From the NCBI RefSeq assembly GCF_963525165.1, contig NZ_CAURJN010000005.1, positions 1 through 64,000 on the forward strand: a DNA stretch of 64,000 bases. Direction: 5' to 3'. Of the stretch, positions 18,170 to 25,387 are shown one piece after another. This DNA is from Gemella sp963525165. GTDB taxonomy: Bacteria; Bacillota; Bacilli; Staphylococcales; Gemellaceae. Under the pieces are notes generated by a model, which saw only the letters and a list, made by a program, of their open reading frames with translations, did no database searches and was not told the origin of the DNA. Position 1 is the stretch's first letter. Each line of letters begins with the position of its first letter. Made by a program: the position numbers and the translations under genes.

Positions 18170-18254
18170 AAAACCTAAGATGAGTCGATGCTATGCATCC
18201 TTTTACTGGCTTGCCCAGAATTTCGGTGCACATTGCATCCTCACCTTAGGTTTT
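18170..18254. terminator. Large multibranched bidirectional terminator
   Basis: The outer stem is AAAACCTAAG (18170-18179) with its perfect complement at 18245-18254, then an A/C mismatch and TGAG/CTCA. Inside are at least two small hairpins: GATGC-TAT-GCATC (18187-18199) and CTGG-CTTG-CCAG-like (about 18206-18217). It lies between two convergent genes and could serve both. Its internal branching is more elaborate than an ordinary terminator. Confidence 0.7.
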
Positions 18255-18257
18255 CTT

Positions 18258-19274
18258 TTATATAAACTTAGCACAAACCGCCTCAGGTACAACTACCTCA
18301 GAAGCAACAACAGTTAGCTCTCCTGTTTTCTTGTCAACAGTGTACACAGTAATTGTTCCACTATTTTCATTTGTCGCAATTGCTAAAGTATTATCTTTTG
18401 ATAGGTCAAAATCTCTTGGGCCTTGCCCTTCAGTACTAATAGTTTGAAGTTGTTTTAAGCCTGATTCTGTATTTTCAAAAACAACTATCGCATCTTGTCC
18501 TCTATTAGAAACATAGATAAATCTATTATCATTTGAAATTTTTATCGCACTTCCTTTATTTTCTAATGAAAAACCTTCAGGTAATGTAGAATAATATGTT
18601 GGATTTGTTAAGTTCCCCTCTCCATCATAATCAAAAGCAATTACCTCACTAGTAAGTTCTGTCATAACAAAAGCTTGTTTTTGATCACTACTAAATACTA
18701 TGTGACGAACTCCACTTCCATCTTTAGCTTTAAAAGTAGCTACTTTTTCTAAAACTCCTTCATTAAGCTTATACGATGTAATTTCATCAGTCCCTAAATC
18801 ACATGAGAAGACATATTTTTCACTTGGGGTAAATCCTGAAAAATGCACATGAGGTTTCTCTTGTCTTTCGTGTACTCCACTTCCTTCGTGATGATCTGTT
18901 GACAAGAGTTTTACAAGCTCACCATTTTCAACAGCATAACTATCAATCGTACCTAAATGATAGTTCGCTGATAGTAAAGTATTTTTATCCGAATTTAACT
19001 CTACGTAACAAGGAGGATTCCCTTCTTGAGCAACTGATGTTAATTCTTTCAAAGTTCCATTTTCTTCAACTTCAAAGCTTGTAACAGCACCTTTTCCATC
19101 TACTCTTGATACACTATATAAATATTTATTATCATTAGACAATGCTAAATACGTTGGATTGTCAACTTTTGCTACATTTCTAACTTCTAGTACTTTCCCT
19201 TCTTCAGATAACTCAACTAAGTATATTCCTTCGCTAGTTACTTTGGTATATGTTCCAATATATGCTCCTACCAT
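18258..19274 (-). CDS. Lactonase-family beta-propeller (6-phosphogluconolactonase type)
   Basis: The 338-residue protein fits the seven-bladed Pgl/YkgB/YbhE lactonase family, beginning with YIGTYTKVTSEGIYLVEL. The conserved stretch HEGSGVHERQEKPHVHF near residue 130 and the late GQGPRDFDLSKDNTLAIATNENSG are typical. Members hydrolyse 6-phosphogluconolactone in the oxidative pentose phosphate pathway, although the true substrate is not proven for all. Ribosome site AGGAGGAAAA precedes the ATG. It converges with yutD across the shared terminator. Confidence 0.85.
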   Translation of the reverse strand: MVGAYIGTYTKVTSEGIYLVELSEEGKVLEVRNVAKVDNPTYLALSNDNKYLYSVSRVDGKGAVTSFEVEENGTLKELTSVAQEGNPPCYVELNSDKNTLLSANYHLGTIDSYAVENGELVKLLSTDHHEGSGVHERQEKPHVHFSGFTPSEKYVFSCDLGTDEITSYKLNEGVLEKVATFKAKDGSGVRHIVFSSDQKQAFVMTELTSEVIAFDYDGEGNLTNPTYYSTLPEGFSLENKGSAIKISNDNRFIYVSNRGQDAIVVFENTESGLKQLQTISTEGQGPRDFDLSKDNTLAIATNENSGTITVYTVDKKTGELTVVASEVVVPEAVCAKFI

Positions 19275-19510
19275 TATTTTTCCTCCTACTTTCTATAAAC
19301 TTATTATAACATTTTCAAAAAAAATTTAATAAAATTTTCTCTCACCTATAATTCGTATAAATCAAAATTTTCATTTTTTTTGAAAAACTAAAATCTTATT
19401 TCGCGAATTTTTTATCCTTTTTGTAAACTTAAAGTTCGTTTTTAACTATTTTTTCGTTAAAATATCAATATTCTGTCAAAAAAATCCACGAAATTTCTAA
19501 CATTTAAGAT

Positions 19511-19539
19511 TTTACATATCTTCAACTTCTTGATATAAT
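19511..19539 (+). promoter_or_regulatory. Promoter of guaA
   Basis: TTTACA at 19511-19516, a 17-bp spacer and TATAAT at 19534-19539 preceded by TGA (extended -10) lie 38 bp before the guaA start. The 303-bp gap upstream shows AT-rich sequence only, and no purine riboswitch is recognisable. Confidence 0.75.
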
Positions 19540-19577
19540 AATTTATATTAATAAAAGTATATTTTAGGAGGAAAAAC

Positions 19578-21122
19578 GTGAAACACGAATTTATATTAGT
19601 TCTTGACTTCGGTAGTCAATATAACCAACTTATCACTCGTCGTGTACGTGAACTTGGTGTTTATTCTGAGCTACATGACAATGAAATTTCTATTGAAGAA
19701 ATTAAAAAAATGAACCCTAAAGGGATTATCCTTTCAGGTGGACCTAACTCAGTATATGAAGAAAACTCTCTTACAATTGATGACGAGATTTTCAACCTAG
19801 GTATTCCTGTATTAGGAATTTGTTACGGAATGCAACTTATGCAACACAAACTAGGAGGAAAAGTAGAATCTGCTACAAGTAGAGAATACGGAGCTCACAA
19901 TGTTGATGTAGTTTCAGGAGCTAAATTATTCGAGGGTACTCCTACAACTCAACAAGTATTAATGAGTCACTCTGATAAAGTTGTTGAACTTGCTGAAGGA
20001 TTCAAAGTAGTAGCGACAAGCGATAACTGTCCAATCGCTGCTGCTGAAAACGTAGAAAAAGACTTTTACTGCTTCCAATTCCATCCAGAAGTACGTCACT
20101 CAGAATACGGTTATGACTTAATTAAAAACTTCATTCGTAATGTATGTAAATGTACTGAAAACTGGACTATCCAAAACTTCATCGATGAAAAAATTGAGGA
20201 AATCCGTGCAGAAGTTGGAGATCAAAAAGTTCTTTGTGCATTATCTGGTGGTGTAGACTCATCAGTTGTTGCAGCCCTATTAGATAAAGCAATCGGAGAT
20301 CAACTAATCTGTATGTTTATCGATCACGGTTTACTTCGTAAAGGTGAAGCTGAAGCTGTAATGAACACATTCAGTAAAGAAATCGAAGGTGGATTCAACA
20401 TGAATCTAATCAAAGTCGATGCCAAAGATAGATTCCTTGGAAAACTTAAAGGTGTAAGTGATCCAGAACAAAAACGTAAAATCATCGGTAATGAATTCGT
20501 TTATGTATTTGATGAAGAATGTGCTAAACTTCACGACGTACCATTCTTAGCTCAAGGTACTCTTTACACTGACGTTATCGAATCAGGAACTAAGAATGCA
20601 CAAACAATCAAATCACACCACAACGTAGGTGGATTACCAGAAGACATGCGTTTTTCTCTAATCGAGCCACTTAATACTTTATTCAAAGATGAGGTTCGTG
20701 CATTAGGTGAAGCTCTTGGTCTTCCTCACGAAATCGTTTGGCGTCAACCATTCCCAGGACCAGGACTTGGTATTCGTGTTCTTGGAGAAGTAACAGAAGA
20801 AAAACTTCAAATCGTTCGTGACAGTGACTTCATCTTACGTGATGTTATCGCTAAACGTGGATTAGAAGGAGAAATCTGGCAATACTTCACATGTCTTCCA
20901 GATATTCGCTCAGTAGGAGTTATGGGAGATGTTCGTACATATGATTACACAGTTGCAGTTCGTGCCGTAACAAGTATCGACGGTATGACAGCAAGCTGGG
21001 CTCACATTCCATTTGAAGTACTTGAAGAAATCTCAGCTCGTATCGTAAACGAAGTTGCTCACGTTAACCGCGTAGTCTATGATATTACAAGTAAGCCTCC
21101 GGCAACAATTGAGTGGGAATAG
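19578..21122 (+). CDS. guaA: GMP synthase (glutamine-hydrolysing)
   Basis: The 514-residue protein has the class I glutamine amidotransferase domain first (nucleophile in GICYGMQLM near Cys84; His/Glu in FQFHPEVRHSE). The ATP pyrophosphatase domain follows (P-loop LSGGVDSSV near residue 228) and then the dimerisation domain ending in TSKPPATIEWE. It converts XMP to GMP. The GTG start has AGGAGG 9 bp upstream. Its last codons form the left attachment core of an integrated element and the stop is TAG. Restoring the sequence at the right core would give TAA, so the protein is unchanged by integration. Confidence 0.97.
   Translation: MKHEFILVLDFGSQYNQLITRRVRELGVYSELHDNEISIEEIKKMNPKGIILSGGPNSVYEENSLTIDDEIFNLGIPVLGICYGMQLMQHKLGGKVESATSREYGAHNVDVVSGAKLFEGTPTTQQVLMSHSDKVVELAEGFKVVATSDNCPIAAAENVEKDFYCFQFHPEVRHSEYGYDLIKNFIRNVCKCTENWTIQNFIDEKIEEIRAEVGDQKVLCALSGGVDSSVVAALLDKAIGDQLICMFIDHGLLRKGEAEAVMNTFSKEIEGGFNMNLIKVDAKDRFLGKLKGVSDPEQKRKIIGNEFVYVFDEECAKLHDVPFLAQGTLYTDVIESGTKNAQTIKSHHNVGGLPEDMRFSLIEPLNTLFKDEVRALGEALGLPHEIVWRQPFPGPGLGIRVLGEVTEEKLQIVRDSDFILRDVIAKRGLEGEIWQYFTCLPDIRSVGVMGDVRTYDYTVAVRAVTSIDGMTASWAHIPFEVLEEISARIVNEVAHVNRVVYDITSKPPATIEWE
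21108..21121 (+). other. attL core at the guaA 3' end
   Basis: The 14 bases ATTGAGTGGGAATA cover the last guaA codons and recur exactly at 33565-33578, just beyond the integrase gene. guaA 3' ends are established integration sites for tyrosine-integrase elements. Confidence 0.85.
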
Positions 21123-21213
21123 ATTACAAATATAATTTGAATGGAGAATCCTAATTTAACTGCGTTTTTAGTTGTTATAAATGTTGCAAATCTATTTAAT
21201 TCAATTAGGTTCC
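21123..21213 (+). repeat. Duplicated guaA 3' flank, left copy
   Basis: These 91 bp match 33701-33791 with only about four differences. The segment contains a hairpin with CCTAATT/AATTAGG arms and probably is the guaA terminator region. Its presence inside the element next to attL means that guaA keeps a terminator-like 3' flank after integration. Confidence 0.8.
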
Positions 21214-21222
21214 CCACCAAAA

Positions 21223-21248
21223 ACCCCACCAAAAATTATTGGTGGGGT
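21223..21248. terminator. Terminator inside the left element end
   Basis: ACCCCACCAA (21223-21232) pairs with TTGGTGGGGT (21239-21248) and is followed by CTTTTTATT. It insulates guaA transcription from the element. Confidence 0.8.
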
Positions 21249-21308
21249 CTTTTTATTAAAATCTTTGATTTCTTACCTTATCTATGCTAAAATATAAATA
21301 TAAAAAAG

Positions 21309-21338
21309 AGAGAGCCGTTTTAAAGACGGTGGCTCTGG
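21309..21338. promoter_or_regulatory. Hairpin resembling the par/fst-type toxin locus 3' end
   Basis: AGAGCC (21311-21316) pairs with GGCTCT (21331-21336), with inner CCGT/ACGG. The AGAGCCGTTTTAAAGACGG core resembles the shared terminator region of pAD1-par-like type I toxin-antitoxin loci. A plus-strand antisense RNA start is not identified. Confidence 0.45.
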
Positions 21339-21350
21339 TTTAGTTATTAT

Positions 21351-21388
21351 ATAACCATCTTACCTTGCCAAAGTATAAAGATGGTTAT
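21351..21388 (-). terminator. Hairpin overlapping the end of the small toxin-like gene
   Basis: ATAACCATCTT (21351-21361) pairs perfectly with AAGATGGTTAT (21378-21388). It overlaps the toxin stop codon, as is usual for type I toxin mRNAs. Confidence 0.6.
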
Positions 21389-21489
21389 TTTTTATTGTCT
21401 TTTTTTAATGCTACAATACATGCACTAACTACTGAAACAATCAATAGATTTATTCCAATAATCGTCTGTACAATTTCGTAAGCTGACAA
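21385..21489 (-). CDS. Small holin-like / type I toxin-like membrane peptide
   Basis: A 34-residue reading frame starts at TTG (21489) with AAAGGAG 7 bp upstream. It encodes an N-terminal SAYEIVQTIIG followed by one hydrophobic segment (about residues 9-28) and a KKDNKK tail. This layout matches the 'putative holin-like toxin' peptides (TxpA/BsrG-type and similar) common on Firmicute mobile elements. The gene is flanked by two hairpins that resemble a type I toxin-antitoxin cassette. A role in element maintenance is inferred and no antitoxin RNA has been shown. Confidence 0.6.
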   Translation of the reverse strand: MSAYEIVQTIIGINLLIVSVVSACIVALKKDNKK

Positions 21490-21645
21490 CTTGCTACTCC
21501 TTTCATCAAGATTTTAGTGTATGCGAGCATAGCACCATCCCCTTTCTTATTAAAGTAGCCACCATCTTTATCGGAAGTTTTACACTCCCTAACTTCTCTC
21601 TCCAGCTCTGATTATATCAAATTAAACTGAGATAATCAACAACTT

Positions 21646-22482
21646 ATGAGGGATAACAATTTAACAAGTTCTCTTATTTTCCCAGGTGATAAACTTAGTT
21701 ACGGAACAGTTGTTGCGAAGGCTGAGGAAGCCAAGTCAAATGGTTATTATACTGTAACATTAGGTGATACATTAGGTAAGATTTCTAGAAATCTTGGGGT
21801 ATCAGTTAATGATTTAGTTCAGTACAATTCAATATCAAATCCTAACTTGATTTTCGTAGGGCAAGTTCTTAAGACGCAATCGGAACAAGTTAAGGTGGAT
21901 AATAAAGTAGTAGAAACACCTGAGGTTAAACCGGTGTCTCTTGATGTGGTTAAAGAAGAAAGTAAACCTAAACCAACGGTTATGAATGCAACAGTTGCAC
22001 CTAAACCTGTACCGGAAGTTGTGCAAAAAGAGGTTAAAAAAGAAGAGGTAAAACCTGTAGAGACTAAAAAGGTTGAAAAGGAAGTACCTAAAAAGAAAGT
22101 AGAAGAAGTTCAAGTTAAGAAAGATGAACCGAAATCGGTTGCACCTGTAGCTGGTGATAAAGCTAGTGCTATTTATAATGCAGCCTTAGCTCAAATTGGT
22201 AAAATCCAAGATTGCACAATGCTTGTAACAAATGCACTTAAATCTGTAGGTATTAACTTCCATGATTGGCCGGCTGGTTACATGAGTTTAGGTACTGTTG
22301 TTCCTGCTTCGGAGGCAGTACCTGGTGACTTAATTTATTATCCAGATGGTGGACTAGGTGTTGCTCATATTGGTGTATATGCTGGTAATGGACAAGCTGT
22401 TCACGGCGGATGGCAGGGTAACCAGACTGTTCTTAATACGGCTAATGTTGGGCATGGTGCAACGTACATCAGAGTAAGATAA
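21646..22482 (+). CDS. 5'-truncated LysM / NlpC-P60-like cell-wall hydrolase
   Basis: The 278-residue frame starts inside what looks like the second half of a LysM repeat (RDNNLTSSLIFPGDKLSYG). A complete LysM domain follows (about residues 34-77), then a Lys/Glu/Val/Pro linker (about 80-170) and a C-terminal cysteine-peptidase domain. That domain has IQDCTMLVTNAL (candidate catalytic Cys) and GVAHIGVYAGNGQAVHGGW (His). No signal peptide is present. LysM-like sense (DNQQL) continues upstream to an in-frame TGA, and no good ribosome site precedes the ATG. The gene therefore seems to have lost its 5' end and may not be exported. Confidence 0.7.
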   Translation: MRDNNLTSSLIFPGDKLSYGTVVAKAEEAKSNGYYTVTLGDTLGKISRNLGVSVNDLVQYNSISNPNLIFVGQVLKTQSEQVKVDNKVVETPEVKPVSLDVVKEESKPKPTVMNATVAPKPVPEVVQKEVKKEEVKPVETKKVEKEVPKKKVEEVQVKKDEPKSVAPVAGDKASAIYNAALAQIGKIQDCTMLVTNALKSVGINFHDWPAGYMSLGTVVPASEAVPGDLIYYPDGGLGVAHIGVYAGNGQAVHGGWQGNQTVLNTANVGHGATYIRVR

Positions 22483-22483
22483 A

Positions 22484-22678
22484 ATGATGAGATTACCAAC
22501 AAAAGAAACATTGGTTTACCTTGAGAAAGTAAATGATTGGATAGCATCGGAAGAAATAACAGATAATGGAGTTATTCTGGTGTTTAAACGAGATGTTCCA
22601 AGTGATGTAATTGAACTATTTGAGAAAATAAAGGATAAGATGGATTTCAAGGTAAAAGAATATAGAAAAGAAGACTAG
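22484..22678 (+). CDS. Small hypothetical protein
   Basis: This 64-residue acidic/basic protein starts 1 bp after the hydrolase stop (TAAAATGATG), so it is coupled to it. It has no membrane segment. The C-terminal half (VIELFEKIKDKMDFKVKEYRKED) is likely helical. The function is not recognised. A strong terminator follows directly at the stop codon. Confidence 0.5.
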   Translation: MMRLPTKETLVYLEKVNDWIASEEITDNGVILVFKRDVPSDVIELFEKIKDKMDFKVKEYRKED

Positions 22679-22697
22679 CCTTTTGGTTAGTCTTTTT
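22673..22697 (+). terminator. Terminator
   Basis: GACTAGCC (22673-22680) pairs with GGTTAGTC (22685-22692), followed by TTTTT. A near-identical hairpin recurs at 23331-23351, where it ends the candidate RNA. Confidence 0.85.
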
Positions 22698-22710
22698 GTT
22701 TCAGTTGGTT

Positions 22711-22774
22711 TTGACAAATACGCTTTAAAATTGGAAAATTAAAGCGTAAATGTTGGGGTATTTTATGGTATAAT
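22711..22774 (+). promoter_or_regulatory. Promoter with 10-bp inverted repeat (copy 1)
   Basis: A perfect inverted repeat TACGCTTTAA (22719-22728) / TTAAAGCGTA (22739-22748) sits upstream of an extended -10, TGGTATAAT (TATAAT at 22769-22774). There is no good -35 hexamer at the right distance. A TTGACA at 22711 precedes the inverted repeat. The same arrangement recurs at 23727-23789, which suggests a shared regulator. Confidence 0.65.
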
Positions 22775-22807
22775 TAAGCAAGAATAACGCAGGGTAGAGG
22801 TGATACA

Positions 22808-23215
22808 GTGAATGGTAATTTATGTTTTAGAATTGAGGGTATTGAACTATATTTAGAACAAGTATTAGTTGATTATATGGATATTCCTATATTTTTCTTA
22901 TGCAAGGGTGAAAGTAATCATTATCTTGTTTTGTGTACAAATATAGATGAACTGAATTATATTATTGTAAGGTTATCTATGAATGACTTATATGAATTGT
23001 TACATGGTGAGGGGTCTATGCGAAATGCTATTTTGAAACAAAATGAATATTGGAATGTAATTTCTGGTGAGGAAATTTCATTAGATAAGGTTGGGAAATT
23101 AAGTATTTCCGAACTAGATGTAAGACTATTACCGAAAGAAGATGTTTATTTTGAAATTGTGAGTATGAAACTTGAAAATTATGTTAAAAAGTTTGATACG
23201 GAATATTTTGTGTGA
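22808..23215 (+). CDS. Hypothetical cytosolic protein
   Basis: The 135-residue protein starts at GTG (22808) after GAGGTGA and has no signal peptide or membrane segment. The sequence alternates short strands and helices (YLVLCTNIDELNYIIVRLSMNDLYELLHG), and the N-terminal half resembles small immunity- or sensor-type domains. No family is recognised with confidence. It is driven by the inverted-repeat promoter at 22711-22774 and its last codons overlap the promoter of the candidate RNA. Confidence 0.6.
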   Translation: MNGNLCFRIEGIELYLEQVLVDYMDIPIFFLCKGESNHYLVLCTNIDELNYIIVRLSMNDLYELLHGEGSMRNAILKQNEYWNVISGEEISLDKVGKLSISELDVRLLPKEDVYFEIVSMKLENYVKKFDTEYFV

Positions 23216-23221
23216 TATAAT
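23193..23221 (+). promoter_or_regulatory. Promoter of the candidate small RNA
   Basis: TTGATA (23193-23198), a 17-bp spacer and TATAAT (23216-23221) with an upstream TGA form a near-consensus promoter. It lies within and just after the end of the preceding gene. Confidence 0.7.
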
Positions 23222-23227
23222 ATGGGT

Positions 23228-23356
23228 AGTCGAAAACCTTGTTCGTCAAGGATAAGATATTTTATTAAAAGCCTTATAAGTTAAGGATACGCACAGGATG
23301 TGCCTTTGGTGCATCTTAATAAAAAAATAAGACTAACCTTTTTGGTTAGTCTTTTG
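23228..23356 (+). ncRNA. Candidate independently transcribed structured RNA
   Basis: The region between the promoter at 23193-23221 and a terminator (GACTAACC 23331-23338 with GGTTAGTC 23344-23351, then TTTT) encodes no plausible protein but folds well by eye. It contains CCTTG-loop-CAAGG near the 5' end. A long-range stem of about 10 bp follows (ATTTTATTAA with TTAATAAAA before the terminator). It encloses CCTTA/TAAGG and GCACA-GGA-TGTGC hairpins. An alternative pairing GATGTGC/GTGCATC competes with the last hairpin. It matches no RNA family I recognise. The predicted length is about 125-130 nt. Confidence 0.5.
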
Positions 23357-23383
23357 TTTTGCTTTATGATCTGTGATAACTTT

Positions 23384-23626
23384 TTAATACCACACTAAAC
23401 TTTCTTCATCAGGCATTTTCCCAGAATCGAACAGTCTTTTAACATACGCTTTGGCTTTGTTTGCATAAATAGGGTATCCTAGTTCTTGATCCAGAGTAGA
23501 TTCAACAATTACATTGACATCTCCTGTTTTCTCGTTTATTTCTATCATTCCAGGTGTGTTATTGTTTTCTGGATAATACCAATACCCCTTACTTTTTGAA
23601 TTAGAAATTTTAACAAATTTTATCAT
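23384..23626 (-). CDS. Small hypothetical protein
   Basis: From the ATG at 23626 (AAAGGAGG upstream) the protein has 80 residues: MIKFVKISNSKSKGYWYYPENN and onward, ending EESLVWY. The frame is open further upstream, but the strong ribosome site fixes this start. It has no membrane segment. The pattern of aromatic strands in the first half followed by an amphipathic helix (AKAYVKRLFDSG) suggests a small alpha/beta fold. The function is not recognised. It is transcribed against the candidate RNA, with which it shares the terminator region. Confidence 0.6.
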   Translation of the reverse strand: MIKFVKISNSKSKGYWYYPENNNTPGMIEINEKTGDVNVIVESTLDQELGYPIYANKAKAYVKRLFDSGKMPDEESLVWY

Positions 23627-23726
23627 GATTTGATACCTCCTTTTATTTTCATTATACATCTTTTTACATTTATCTTCAATCATTTTCCTTGGTAAGACTT
23701 TCAGTTACCTTTTTGTTTCTAGTAGG

Positions 23727-23789
23727 TTGACAAATACGTTTTAAATTTTAGAAATTAAAGCATAAATGTTGGATATTTTGTGATATAAT
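23727..23789 (+). promoter_or_regulatory. Promoter with inverted repeat (copy 2)
   Basis: TACGTTTTAA (23735-23744) / TTAAAGCATA (23755-23764) with the same 10-bp spacer lies upstream of TGATATAAT (TATAAT at 23784-23789). Roughly 60 bp are shared with 22711-22774, including TTGACAAATACG and AAATGTTGG. It drives the 75-residue gene. Confidence 0.65.
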
Positions 23790-23837
23790 GAAAATAGAGA
23801 AGGTTTATCAATCAAAAACAGGAGAGGAGTTACAAAA

Positions 23838-24065
23838 ATGGCAGTAGTATCATTGGAAAATAATATTAAAATATATAGTTCAGAATTATCTCATGCACTA
23901 TTAAAAGTCTCTAATTATAAATTGGATGAGCGTATTGCTCAGACTGTTGCGGAAATTTATGCTCGTAATCTAGATTATTCTGATCCGGAATTGATGCATG
24001 TTGGGGTAACTTCGGTTGCTAAAAATCTGATTACAAAAATTAAACAAGAGTATTTTAATGCTTAG
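23838..24065 (+). CDS. Small hypothetical helical protein
   Basis: The 75-residue, probably all-helical protein follows a GGAGAGGAG ribosome site. The segment LDERIAQTVAEIYARNLDYSDPELMHVGVTSVAKNLITKIKQ is amphipathic. There is no signal or membrane segment. The function is not recognised. It shares its promoter design with the gene at 22808, so the two probably respond to the same regulator. Confidence 0.6.
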   Translation: MAVVSLENNIKIYSSELSHALLKVSNYKLDERIAQTVAEIYARNLDYSDPELMHVGVTSVAKNLITKIKQEYFNA

Positions 24066-24092
24066 TAATAAAGAATTATATTAAAAAAAGAA

Positions 24093-24116
24093 AACCACCT
24101 CTGAAAAGAGGTGGTT
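24093..24116. terminator. Bidirectional terminator
   Basis: AACCACCTC (24093-24101) pairs with GAGGTGGTT (24108-24116), with A/T runs on both sides. It separates the 75-residue gene from the convergent secreted-protein gene. Confidence 0.9.
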
Positions 24117-24128
24117 ATTATTTATGTC

Positions 24129-25253
24129 TTAAGGGCGCTCTGTACGAACTTCTCCAGTTTTTGTATTCACCCATACAGTGTAAGTTTCTTGTTTTTGCAC
24201 TTTACGAACTTTAGTTACGGGTACAGTTTTTGTACCAACTTTAACTTTTTTAGTTTCACGAACTTTACGTTCAGTGTCTACTGATACTTTGATACCTTTT
24301 TCTGTAAAGATTTTAAGTTGTAAATCTCCTAGTACATTTCCTGGGAAATCATCGTACCAACCTAGTTCTTGGTAACGAACACCATTGTTAGATAGGTATA
24401 ACCAATCGTCGAATAGTTGTTTAGTTTCGTAAACATCTTCAGTTGTATTTTCTGTATATTCTTCATCTACAGTCACTGTACGAGTACGAGTTTCTTCTTT
24501 CCAAGTTCCATTATCTCCTTTTGGAGTAGTTGGAGTAGTTGGTTCATCTTTTGGTTGTGTTCCTACTGGAGTAGTTGGTTTTTCAACTGGTTTAGCTGGG
24601 TCTGTTGGTTTTGTAGTATCTACAGGTTTAACAGGCTCAGATGGTTTAGTTACATCTACTGGTTTTGTTGGTTCAGTTGGTTTTACTGTGTCAACTGGTT
24701 TAGTAGGTGTAACAGGTTTAGTTGTATCAACGGGTTTTACAGGTTTAACGCTGTCAGTTGGTTTAGTAGGAACTGTAGGTGTTACAACAGGTGTAGTTGG
24801 TGCTACTTCCGCAGTTTCATATTCAAAGCTTACAGAACCTTTGATAGCGTGAGATTTCACAGTTTTAGCGAATTCCACACGGTCGCTAACAACAGCTGTG
24901 TTAGGTAATGTTTTTACTGTTTTAACAGCTGACTTCTGTGCTCCAAAGTTTACTTGAATGTCTTTTACTTGTCCTTTAGTTAAATTACCAAAGTTCACAG
25001 TTTTAGCTTGTGTTCCGTCAACTGTATATGTTGTTTTAACTTTTTGAACATCTTCATTAGCAGTAACACGGATTACAGCACCTTGTTTAGTTTCTAGTAC
25101 AACAGCACTTACTTTACCAGTTTCTTGTTTTGGCTCAGTAGTTACTTTCACGTCGTTTTCAGCTTTAACATTTTGATTAACACTAGCTGTTGTTACTGTA
25201 GTTAATGCAGCCGCTGCTAGTAGGTAAGATAAGATTAATTTAGATTTTTTCAT
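24129..25253 (-). CDS. Secreted Pro/Thr-rich protein, twin 1
   Basis: The 374-residue protein has a signal peptide (about residues 1-31, ending NQNVKA). A beta-rich N-terminal domain follows (about 35-150). Next is a proline/threonine spacer made of KPVDTTKP/KPTEPTKP-type units (about 155-240), then a C-terminal domain with TRTVTVDEEYTENTTEDVYETK and YELG-type aromatic stretches. No LPXTG anchor or membrane tail is seen, so it may be released or held by its C-terminal domain. It is nearly identical to the adjacent gene at 25388 except for short parts of both ends. The function is unknown; a surface adhesin or decoy is plausible. Confidence 0.8.
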   Translation of the reverse strand: MKKSKLILSYLLAAAALTTVTTASVNQNVKAENDVKVTTEPKQETGKVSAVVLETKQGAVIRVTANEDVQKVKTTYTVDGTQAKTVNFGNLTKGQVKDIQVNFGAQKSAVKTVKTLPNTAVVSDRVEFAKTVKSHAIKGSVSFEYETAEVAPTTPVVTPTVPTKPTDSVKPVKPVDTTKPVTPTKPVDTVKPTEPTKPVDVTKPSEPVKPVDTTKPTDPAKPVEKPTTPVGTQPKDEPTTPTTPKGDNGTWKEETRTRTVTVDEEYTENTTEDVYETKQLFDDWLYLSNNGVRYQELGWYDDFPGNVLGDLQLKIFTEKGIKVSVDTERKVRETKKVKVGTKTVPVTKVRKVQKQETYTVWVNTKTGEVRTERP

Positions 25254-25340
25254 TTTATTGTTTCTCCTGTTTATGTGATTTATTTATTTGCTATAGTTTT
25301 ATTATACCATAGTCTTTCTATGTTTTACAATTAATAATCT

Positions 25341-25369
25341 AGAGGTTATCACGGGTTGTGACAACCTCT
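25341..25369 (-). terminator. Hairpin between the twin genes
   Basis: AGAGGTT (25341-25347) pairs with AACCTCT (25363-25369), with an inner TCAC/GTGA stem. It lies 19 bp past the end of twin 2. The following T run is weak on the minus strand. Confidence 0.5.
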
Positions 25370-25387
25370 ATTATTTTATTCTCTTTA

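Noticed and set aside
19320..19560. Purine riboswitch upstream of guaA
   Set aside because: No conserved purine-aptamer core or paired P1 stem was found; only an AT-rich leader and a promoter are present.
24600..24790. Repeats in the secreted-protein gene as a CRISPR array
   Set aside because: The units are in-frame Pro/Thr codon repeats without equal-length unique spacers. No CRISPR array was seen anywhere in the window.
24417..24908. Trp/Ser/Phe-rich 163-residue frame on the plus strand (and its twin at 25676-26167)
   Set aside because: It is the reverse shadow of the Pro/Thr repeat region of the secreted proteins and has no ribosome site.
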